Origin: Thioalkalivibrio nitratireducens
GTDB lineage: Bacteria; Pseudomonadota; Gammaproteobacteria; Ectothiorhodospirales; Ectothiorhodospiraceae
DNA: 12,476 bases
Assembly: GCA_011390385.1 (NCBI GenBank)
Contig: JAABSN010000092.1
Coordinates: 1 to 12,476 of the forward strand
Direction: 5' to 3'
The notes beneath the pieces were generated by a model. It had not been told where the DNA came from, did not search any database, and worked only from the letters and a program-made list of their open reading frames with translations. Made by a program: the position numbers and the translations under genes. This document shows positions 1-7,000 of this stretch, one piece after another; positions within the stretch are counted from its first letter, which is position 1, and every line of letters starts with the position of its first letter.

Positions 1-166
1 TCTCTGGAATCAGTTCGCCGAGGGTCAAGGCCAGTGCCACGAGTACTGCGGCCAACCCGATAACCGCTACAAGGCTTCCGCCGGAATAACGCCAGACAAG
101 CTCGAGTGGGAGCGCATTGCCCTCGCTGATTCGCTCGACCTTCAGATGTGCGTTTTTGCTGTTCAT
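1..166 (-). CDS. Membrane protein of unknown function, N-terminal fragment
   Basis: Reading the minus strand from an ATG at 166 gives 55 codons with no stop before the window edge, so only the N-terminus is present. It has a hydrophilic first 25 residues (MNSKNAHLKVERISEG...) followed by one strong hydrophobic segment at about residues 31-49 (SLVAVIGLAAVLVALALTL), which should be a transmembrane helix; the charged lead is too long for a cleaved signal peptide. A purine-rich stretch (GGGAGAGG) lies about 12 bases upstream and is a weak ribosome site. The next gene upstream on the same strand ends at 259, leaving 92 bases, so co-transcription is possible but unproven. I do not recognise the family; with one helix visible the product could be a small membrane protein or the anchor of a larger one. 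Confidence 0.55.
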   Translation of the reverse strand, partial: MNSKNAHLKVERISEGNALPLELVWRYSGGSLVAVIGLAAVLVALALTLGELIPE

Positions 167-258
167 CGTCTCGGTCGGCCCTCTCCCTGTGTTGCCTGCT
201 CCTGGTCCGCCACGCCGGCCTGACCGGTAAGGAAATTTAGCGGCAGTTCTTGCTGGAG

Positions 259-753
259 CTAGCGGACGTTCGAGCCCATGAAGCCGATTTTCGCGTCGCA
301 CTTACCGTGCGCATCGACGAAACGGGCCAGGATGCCGATGATGCCGTTGTCTTTCATTACCCAGTTCGAGTCGATCACAGCCCAGTCCGATTCGAGCGTC
401 CTGGTATGGGAATTCGGCTCGCCGAATCGTTCGACCAGGGTTGGGGACAGCTCGTCATGGAAAGCCAGGCAGATCTCGCGGTCATCGGCGATTTCAGGCT
501 TGAGCTCAGCGCCTATCAGCCTGTTTTCAAACTTTTCGTCGCCGCGCGTGAAATCCCCAAGAAGGGGGTATATGTCGAAGTTCCTGTCGGCAAAAGAGAG
601 TGTGCCGTCGGGAAACGCTGCCAGCAGCTCGGCTTCGGTCATGCCGATCACCAGGCCTGCGAATCGTTCGAGGGCGTCCGGCTCCTCGGCCTGTGCGGCC
701 GGCACCATGGCCATGAAAGCGGCCAGGCCAAGGATGCGGGTGATCTTGCGCAT
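259..753 (-). CDS. Exported 164-residue protein of unknown function
   Basis: A complete frame from ATG (753) to TAG (259-261). The start is supported by AAAGGA 8 bases upstream (761-766) and by a textbook Sec signal peptide: MRK n-region, hydrophobic core, likely cleavage after AQA at residue 22. The mature protein of about 142 residues should be periplasmic. Near its N-terminus GLVIGMTEAELLAAFPDG (residues 33-50) resembles the G-M-T-x-x-E/Q-hydrophobic start of small periplasmic BamE/SmpA-like alpha-beta folds, but there is no lipobox and the likeness is short, so I do not assign that family. Two cysteines remain in the mature chain, C95 and C152, and could form a disulphide. The rest is acidic and mixed alpha/beta in character, without any catalytic motif I recognise. 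The gene is divergent from the peptidoglycan-binding operon that starts at 1075. Confidence 0.85.
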   Translation of the reverse strand: MRKITRILGLAAFMAMVPAAQAEEPDALERFAGLVIGMTEAELLAAFPDGTLSFADRNFDIYPLLGDFTRGDEKFENRLIGAELKPEIADDREICLAFHDELSPTLVERFGEPNSHTRTLESDWAVIDSNWVMKDNGIIGILARFVDAHGKCDAKIGFMGSNVR

Positions 754-1074
754 GGTGATGTCCTTTTCAGTTGAGGTCCTTAGGTAATCGTCCTCCTATA
801 AGCGCACTGGCATTGCCCGATCCGCCATCAAGATGCTACCTTCGAGCAGCTGCGCGACTGCCAGCCTTGATTCGCGCCGTAGCCGGCAAAAAAACATTGA
901 TGCCTCCCGGTGGCGGATTTTTCGCTAGACTGCGCTCTAGATGCTGAGAGCTTTGGAGAAGCACGTCGCACCGATTTCCACGATCTGTGCCGAGACGCAG
1001 TAATGCAGCCCGTGGGCAGCTCGAAGTCGCCTCAAACCGAAACTCAGACCGCTATCGCATTAGAGGAGAGACCC
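754..1074. other. Divergent intergenic region, 321 bases
   Basis: This stretch separates the minus-strand gene starting at 753 from the plus-strand gene starting at 1075 and must hold promoters for both. On the plus strand the best -10-like hexamer is TAGACT at 926-931, in the context TTCGCTAGACTGCGC, but no good -35 lies 16-18 bases before it (TTGATG at 897-902 is 23 bases away). On the minus strand TTATAG (796-801) could be a -10, again without a clear -35. There is an A7 run at 888-894. The frame stays open from an upstream ATG at 910 into the gene at 1075, but its translation there has no signal-peptide or domain character, so I read it as leader. No convincing hairpin, tRNA or repeat was seen. 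Confidence 0.5.
1063..1070 (+). promoter_or_regulatory. Ribosome binding site that fixes the start at 1075
   Basis: GAGGAGAG ends four bases before ATG 1075. That ATG begins a signal peptide (MRISTLTAILLAVG...). The frame is open further upstream to an ATG at 910, but that start would bury the signal peptide 55 residues inside the protein and has no comparable ribosome site. Confidence 0.8.
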
Positions 1075-1665
1075 ATGCGGATAAGCACTTTAACGGCAAT
1101 ATTGCTGGCGGTCGGATCGGTTCCGGGACTGGCATTTGCCGATCAACTCACACAAGTGATCCAGCAGGACCTGGTGACGCTCGGTTACGACCCGGGAAAC
1201 ACCGACGGGGAAGCCTCGACAAAAACGACGATCGCCATATCCAAGTTTCAGGCTGAGAACGATCTGGCCGTCACGGGCGAGGCCAGCCCGCAACTCGCCG
1301 GCATCATCAAGTCGGCAATCAGGCAACAGAACTCGACGGCGGCCACCGGCCAGGCATCGTCGGCTGCTGCGCCGCCACCAGCGCAGGATGCTGCGGCCTT
1401 GCGGGCCGCCCAGCAAGCCTGCCTGCAAGAGAAAATGGCAGCGGCACAGGAAGCCAACAAGAAGAAGCGCGGATTCGGCAGCTTGATGCGTGCAGCGACG
1501 CGCACCGCCTCGCGCTTCGTCGGCAACGACACAGCGCAAGCCATCTCCAATACGTCTCGCAATGTCTATGACGTGAATGCCACGGTCGAGGATCTATCGT
1601 CGGCTGCCAAGGACCTTGGCCTGACCGAGGATGAGATTGAGCAGTGCCGGAATCCGCCGAGGTGA
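1075..1665 (+). CDS. Exported protein with peptidoglycan-binding-like domain
   Basis: A 196-residue protein. Residues 1-22 form a Sec signal peptide with likely cleavage after AFA. Residues 24-84 form a peptidoglycan_binding_1-like three-helix domain, with the hallmark order LGYDPGNTDG (family: L-G-Y-x-x-G-x-x-D-G), then TTIAISKFQAENDL and VTGEASPQLAG; in this family it tethers exported proteins to the wall. An Ala/Pro/Gln linker (about 85-108) leads to a helical C-terminal region (109-196) with a basic KKKRG patch near 130 and two cysteines, C116 and C191, placed to close a helical bundle by a disulphide. No hydrolase or amidase motif is visible, so a structural or adaptor role in the periplasm is the cautious reading. 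The next gene starts 32 bases downstream and carries a near-copy of the same domain, so the two are very likely co-transcribed and act on the same substrate. Confidence 0.88.
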   Translation: MRISTLTAILLAVGSVPGLAFADQLTQVIQQDLVTLGYDPGNTDGEASTKTTIAISKFQAENDLAVTGEASPQLAGIIKSAIRQQNSTAATGQASSAAAPPPAQDAAALRAAQQACLQEKMAAAQEANKKKRGFGSLMRAATRTASRFVGNDTAQAISNTSRNVYDVNATVEDLSSAAKDLGLTEDEIEQCRNPPR

Positions 1666-1685
1666 TTTGCTTGTTATCAAGTACC

Positions 1686-1692
1686 AAGGGGA
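1686..1692 (+). promoter_or_regulatory. Ribosome binding site that fixes the start at 1698
   Basis: AAGGGGA lies 5 bases before ATG 1698. The frame is open from an ATG at 1644, which overlaps the end of the preceding gene, but only the 1698 start puts a basic n-region (MSRRTSSR) directly before the hydrophobic signal core. Confidence 0.75.
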
Positions 1693-1697
1693 ATGCC

Positions 1698-3599
1698 ATG
1701 AGCCGAAGGACGTCGTCGAGAGATTACTCCGTCGCCGGGATCTGCTCTTTTGCATGTATTCTTGCAGCGCTACTGGGCTCCACTTCTGTAAGGGCGCAAT
1801 CCCTCGATTCGCCGGCCAGTGTATGTCTCGGTGACGAGTTCGAGGTGCAATGGTCTGGTCCGAATGGTGCCGGTGACCAGATCATCTTGGCCGAGCCATT
1901 GTTTGCCGCCGATCAATCCTTCAGTTCCTGGCAAACGATGGACGGCAGTCCGGCGGAGCTTCAAGCGCCCGGCCAAGAGGGGTACTTTGAGATCCGCTAC
2001 GTGCAGGCAGATCCAGAGTCGATTCTCGCCCGGCGCGGCGTCAATGTGATCGACTGCCTCTCGTCGGACTCCAGCACAGGAGTACCACTCGGCACGCCGC
2101 CCGGTCACGCTGGCGACACAGGAGTACCCGGCACGTCCTCCGGTCCCGCTGGCGGCACACCGGCCGCCCAGCGCCCGGCTGGAATCAATCAGGCTGTCCT
2201 GGTGTCTGGCATACAGACCAACTACGGTGACGTGGTCCACGAAACTTCACCGTTTGGCGAATTCGACGGCAGGATAGAGGCACTTTGCGGCGCTAGCGAT
2301 ACGATCGGATGGGCGATGAACGTGATCATCGACCAGATCGCGCAGAGCATGGCGCAAGCCGGGTCGCCAATCAGCTTCGACATGATCGAGGCGCTGCCTG
2401 GCGCGCCATCACGGGCGGGCATCGCTGCCAGCGTGCAGGTTGCGCGCGATGAATTTTGTGATCGTGAAGAAGAACCGCCCCAGGTGCAGCCATTCACTAT
2501 TACATATGCATATTGCCGGATGGCGATGGTCACGCCGTACCAGGTGATGGACATACATTTACCGCCGCAGGTTGGCACCGGGACGATGTCACTCGCCGAC
2601 TACCTTGAGGGTGAGGCGCTCCAGCTCACACTGAGCCGGAGTTTCGATGCGGCTTCGACTGTCGTCGGTTCGGGTTGGAGCAGCCAGGTAAGCATGACAT
2701 CACCAACTGACGGCGGGACGCGCATCGGGTATCCCACTACCCGGTACCAGTTCGGTTACGAGGGAGGTCTCGGTGGTGCAGGGGGGATGCCCTTCGCGAG
2801 CATGGTGTCTACCGAAACCAGCGGTACAGTCTGGGTATCTGACGCCGTGCCGGGCCTCGGTATAGTCAGGTCGTTTTACGAAAACCTGACTAACGAGGTC
2901 TCGCCGGAACTCGTGTCGAACTCGTTTTTCGGCGGCCTGATCAATAATCTTGTCGGCATGCTCCGCAATGGCGTGCCGCTCGAGATCGAGCAGACGATCG
3001 AATCGAAGGTTCTCGGCAGAACCTCGGTCAGTGGGCGCTCGCATCACATAATTACTGACATCCGGCTTGTCGACTTCCGGCCTGAATGGTGTTCCGAAAG
3101 CCTGCTTCCGCCAGGCATGCCTGTACGAGACATCGATCAGGAAATTGCCGATGTCATGGGTCAGTCCGGTACGCAGTCCGCCGAAATGACTGAAGCCATG
3201 CAGCAGTATGAACAGGCCATGCAGGAAATGAGCCCCGAGCAGCGCCAGATGATGGAACAACTCGGTGTGGGGGGCATGATGGAACAGATGATGGGCGGTG
3301 GTAATCCAGCGGGCCGACAGCCCCCCGGTGCGCAAGGTCAGCCGGGCGCGTCGTCGGCTGCCCCTGCAGGCGGAAGCCGGCCGTCGTCTGACGACCTGTA
3401 TTCCGACAATCTGACACAGATGGTTCAAAGGCATCTCGAGGCGCTGGGTTATGACCCCGGCAATACGGATGGCGAGCCTGGTCTGCAAACGACGATCGCG
3501 ATCTCTCAGTTTCAGGCCGAACGTGGTCTGGAGGTCACCGGTGAGGTCAGCCCGCAACTCGCCGGCGTGCTGTCGGCCGAGGTCGATCGACAGCGTTAG
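1698..3599 (+). CDS. Exported Ig-like / peptidoglycan-binding multidomain protein
   Basis: A 633-residue protein. Signal peptide 1-33, likely cut after VRA. Residues 36-118 look like a bacterial Ig-like domain with a V-x-W-x-G-P core (FEVQWSGPNGAGD), a GSPAELQAP strand and FEIRYV near its end; C43 and C120 bracket it and may pair. A Gly/Pro/Thr linker follows at about 126-160, built from an imperfect tandem duplication. Residues 165-465 form a core I cannot assign with confidence; its TSGTVWVSDAVPGLGIVRSF stretch resembles DUF4412-type periplasmic proteins by memory only. A Met/Gln-rich segment (about 495-535) and a Gly/Pro/Ser linker lead to a C-terminal peptidoglycan_binding_1-like domain (572-630). 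The order suggests a wall-tethered periplasmic protein presenting its Ig and core domains. It lies 32 bases behind the gene ending at 1665; a damaged lipoprotein gene starts 81 bases further on. No enzymatic motif seen. Confidence 0.87.
   Translation: MSRRTSSRDYSVAGICSFACILAALLGSTSVRAQSLDSPASVCLGDEFEVQWSGPNGAGDQIILAEPLFAADQSFSSWQTMDGSPAELQAPGQEGYFEIRYVQADPESILARRGVNVIDCLSSDSSTGVPLGTPPGHAGDTGVPGTSSGPAGGTPAAQRPAGINQAVLVSGIQTNYGDVVHETSPFGEFDGRIEALCGASDTIGWAMNVIIDQIAQSMAQAGSPISFDMIEALPGAPSRAGIAASVQVARDEFCDREEEPPQVQPFTITYAYCRMAMVTPYQVMDIHLPPQVGTGTMSLADYLEGEALQLTLSRSFDAASTVVGSGWSSQVSMTSPTDGGTRIGYPTTRYQFGYEGGLGGAGGMPFASMVSTETSGTVWVSDAVPGLGIVRSFYENLTNEVSPELVSNSFFGGLINNLVGMLRNGVPLEIEQTIESKVLGRTSVSGRSHHIITDIRLVDFRPEWCSESLLPPGMPVRDIDQEIADVMGQSGTQSAEMTEAMQQYEQAMQEMSPEQRQMMEQLGVGGMMEQMMGGGNPAGRQPPGAQGQPGASSAAPAGGSRPSSDDLYSDNLTQMVQRHLEALGYDPGNTDGEPGLQTTIAISQFQAERGLEVTGEVSPQLAGVLSAEVDRQR
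2075..2155 (+). repeat. Imperfect tandem duplication inside the linker of the 633-residue protein
   Basis: Two adjacent copies begin CACAGGAGTACC at 2075 and 2117. The first is 42 bases and the second about 39, differing by one in-frame 3-base gap and a few substitutions. They encode TGVPLGTPPGHAGD followed by TGVPGTSSGPAGG. The frame is kept, so the linker between the Ig-like domain and the core has grown by duplication. Confidence 0.7.
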
Positions 3600-3680
3600 C
3601 ATACCTGCGCGCAAAGGTTAAAAGTCAGCAGACGCACTCCCTCGCCGGGCGACCACGGCGGAAGATATCGAGGGATCGCT

Positions 3681-4009
3681 ATGGATTCGCGTTCCGGGCT
3701 GGCCGTGCTGGCATTGCTGCTCGAAGTCACGCTCCCTGCCTGCGATCGCGAAACTTCGGAAAGCCGCAATCCGGACAGACCGAAATGGCAGCTCGATTAC
3801 TCCGGGGACCTCTCCGGCCACATCGAGGGCAAGTCGCTGGTGATCGTGAGGACGGGTCCGTCCGAGCACCTGAATTTCGTTGTAAGGACGATCGGCAACA
3901 TCTCGATACGAGCAAGGAGACCTTTCACGCGATGGTCAACGGACAGATGAAGTGTGGTGAGGCCGAGGATCAGCTCATCGACTTCGAGGCGGTCATTCAG
4001 GAACGATGA
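3681..4009 (+). pseudogene. Small lipoprotein gene, apparently frameshifted
   Basis: From ATG 3681, with AGGGAT at 3671-3676 as a ribosome site, the frame encodes a lipoprotein-type signal with LPAC (C21) and then WQLDYSGDLSGHIEGKSLV, a start that looks like a real secreted protein. It then degrades into an arginine-rich tail and stops at 3950. A second frame (+2 relative to the first), open to the TGA at 4007-4009, gives a plausible lipoprotein C-terminus: DTSKETFHAMVNGQMKCGE followed by DFEAVIQER. Protein-like sequence therefore switches frame at about 3890-3915. The simplest reading is an indel, perhaps with loss of part of the middle, since the joined product would be only about 108 residues. 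The proline at -2 of the lipobox and the glutamate inside the hydrophobic core (E15) are unusual. A sequencing error or programmed shift is possible. It is probably the last gene of the operon. Confidence 0.55.
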
Positions 4010-4012
4010 CGC

Positions 4013-4026
4013 GGTGAGCTCTCACC
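4013..4026. terminator. Short hairpin between convergent genes
   Basis: GGTGAGCTCTCACC is an inverted repeat (GGTGAG / CTCACC) in the 30 bases between the plus-strand stop at 4009 and the minus-strand stop at 4040. Its position suits a shared terminator. There is no T-run on either side and the stem is only 5-6 bp, so a role in termination is weak inference. Confidence 0.25.
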
Positions 4027-4039
4027 TGGTTCGCTCCGA

Positions 4040-7000
4040 CTAGAGGTCCAGCCGCCTCTCGCTGCCTGCTACTATTTCGACGTCACTGAATACGCGTTTC
4101 GACGTACCGCCGACCACAATGCGATAGACGCCCTGAGCAAGTTCCACCGGCTCGGCACCGACAACGCCATTTACCATGACTTCACCATTTTGGTCGTAGA
4201 CGGTGTACGGGATCATCAGCGCCTGAGCCACGGCGTCAGACAGGCCCTCCGCATCGTTCGCTGCGAAATAGCGGCCGCTGCCGGCGTCGGCCCACCGGGT
4301 GAACTGATCGGCCAGGGCCTGGTCGTCAATCGCGAAACCGATGATATTGAGGTTTATTTCGAAGCCGGCCGCCTTGAGCTTCTCGATTTCTGCCAGCGGG
4401 TCGCCGCCGCAGGTTTCCTCGCCGTCGGTGACCAACACGATCAGGGCACCCCCGGGGCTTCGACCCAGGTCCTTCGGTATCGCTGCCAAGGAATCGCCAA
4501 TCGGTGTGCGCGCGAGGTTCTTCGCATTGATAGCCGCCAGTTTCTGCACGGCCGCTTCCGGGTCCAACGGGCCAAGCGGAATTTCCAACTCCGTTTGGCA
4601 GGCATTGGGCGTCCTGTGGCCGAAAACCCGCAGCGCGGTCGGCGTGCCGGCGGGAATATGTTTCTGCACCGCCTCCGTCAGCACTTCCTTGGCAATCTCG
4701 ATACGCCGCCGGCCTTCCATGCGCTGCAGCATCGAGCCGGAAGCGTCCAGGATCAGCTGCACGGCGGACCCGGCGCCAGCACCAGTATCACCGGCGCCGG
4801 CACCGGCACCGGCCACCACCCGCAACAACCCCGGTCCGGGCGGCTCGCGAGCCTCGGTGGTCAGGGTCAGGGTGTAGGGCGCCGGGCGGCGCAGCAAAGT
4901 GGCTGCACGGTCATAGGCGACCTCCATTTCGCCATCATGGGCAATGTAGGAATAGTGTCCACCGTTGACGTCGGCCCATTCCTGCATCAGATCCTGTTCT
5001 CGTTCCGCGCCCAAAACATTGGCTTGCCCGGATGGAACCTTCAGGGTGAATATGCGCGGACGCGCTTCCTTGTAGGCGTCCCACATTGGCGGATGCTGAG
5101 GAGTGGCCGCATCGGTGAGGACGACGATGGCCTTGGTGCCCGAGCGCGGGGCGAGTGCCAGGCTGGCGGAGGCGAGCGTACTCTCGGCGGAACTCGACGA
5201 CATGCGTCTGGGGTAGTCATTCAGCACCAGTTGCATCAGCTGCGGTTCACCGTACCAGTCGCGTAGCAGTGGCTGGGTGTGCCCGAACGGCATCAGGTTG
5301 GCGGCATCGCGCCCCGGAACCAGGTCTTCGGCGTAGGCCACCAGGGCGTTGTAAATCATCTGGTGATACGGGTTGGTGCTCGCGCTGGTGTCCCAAAGAA
5401 ACAGCACGTTGCGCTCGGGCTCGCGGACTTCCAGCCTCGTCGCCTGGCCCGGTTCGACATAGGCGTCGAAGATGTGCCGGCTGACCGAGCTTTCATGCTC
5501 GCGCTTGCGCAACGGGATCGATGTGCCCTCGGCGTCGGTCAGAACCAGGTCGGTTCTCACGGTGGGATCGCCGGTGATGGTGAACGTCAGGGCATTGTGG
5601 CCCTCGGGCAGGGCCGGCTGATACCACTGGGTCTGTTTTCCGAGCTCGACCTGGCCGACTTCCACCGCATCGGGGACAAGGGGATGGGCTGTCGCCCGGG
5701 ATTCGTTACCGCGCCGGGCGAGCCGGGGGCGCAGCGGCACCGGCTGCGTCGATTCGTAGAAGGCCGAACGGCTGCGAAAGCCCCACTCGCTCAGCACCGA
5801 ACGGTAGTCTTCGCCGGTAGCTCGTTCGCGGACGATCACCGTTTCCGGCCCGCGCAAACTGCGTTCGGTCTCCGCGGGCGGCACGGTGAACTTGAGGAAA
5901 CGCGCCCACACCGGCGCATCGAGCACCAGCGTGTCGCCACTGGCCGCGCGCGACCAGATGGCAACCGGCTCCCAGGGCCCCACCGGCGACTCCAGGCTGG
6001 TCGACACCGCAATCTCATCCAGGTCGATCGAAGAACTCTTGCTATTGGTTTGCAACTCGATGCTCTCGATCTGTGCCGCGCGGTTGTTGTGAAACGCGAC
6101 CACCCACTCGAACGGCTCGTCGGCAGGCACGCCGACACTATGGGTATCTTCGGCGGCCGTGAGGATGGCGAAATCCCAGCCGGTGGTGATGCTCGGCTTG
6201 CTCCACACCACGTGCCCGCCCAGCTCGAGATCGGCCAGGTTGGGACGCTCGCCGCCAAACGGATCAAACCCCGGCGCCGCGATCACCTTGAACTCACCAA
6301 GGGTCAGCGGCGCGCCAATGTGCCCGGCCCACCTATCATCCAATACGAGCCTGGCATAGCGCGCCGGCACAGGTTCATCAAGCACGAAAAACTGGTCCGT
6401 GGCCACGGTGTCCAGCTTACCGGACAGGACGCGTGTGTATTCCACGCCGTCGGCTGACAGCTCGAACTCCACATGGTGGGGGGTCATGTGGACGTATTGC
6501 GCAGTCAGCGGGTTAAGGGCGAAACCCGCCACCGGCACGGAATCGTCGCCGGCCAGGTCGACGGTGATGTGCAGCGGTCCGCCGTCCTCCCGCATTCTCC
6601 AGTCGGCGCCGGTCGAAATCGCAACCATGCCGTCGATGAGTTTCGGCAGATTATCGAAGCTCGGATTGTTCGGCTCCGGTTTCGATTCGATCATGCCGCC
6701 GAACTGGAATCGCGCCACGTTAAGACCGCCGCGCAGGGCCTCGGGAATGTTCCAGGCATGAACCGGGTCGACCGCAAGCGCATCGCGGCTGACGCGAACG
6801 TCGGTGTATGCACTGGCGTTCCGACCATCGGGCGTCACGGCGCGAGCGCCGACACGCACAGGGATATCAGGCCAGGCATCCGGACCAACGATGACCTCCA
6901 TGGCCACGGTCCGGCGGCTGTTCGCTGCCAGCGAGACGCGCTCGGATTCGAAGTCCACCTGCCAGCGCGGGTCACTCACCGCCGCTTCGAGCGCCAGGTC

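Noticed and set aside
210..232. Possible terminator between the two left-hand minus-strand genes
   Set aside because: Only a 4-5 bp CCGG stem with a 5-base loop and no T-run.
250..787. Two plus-strand frames of about 170 residues opposite the 164-residue exported protein
   Set aside because: The minus-strand frame has a signal peptide and ribosome site; these do not.
910..1074. N-terminal extension of the 196-residue protein from an upstream ATG at 910
   Set aside because: It would bury the signal peptide inside the protein; the ATG at 1075 has a much better ribosome site.
2700..3614. Minus-strand frame of 304 residues opposite the 633-residue gene
   Set aside because: Antisense shadow of a gene with signal peptide and identifiable domains; the translation has no domain or signal.
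3642..3662. Possible hairpin CGCCG...CGGCG after the 633-residue gene
   Set aside because: Five-bp stem, 8-base loop and no following T-run; not enough for a terminator call.
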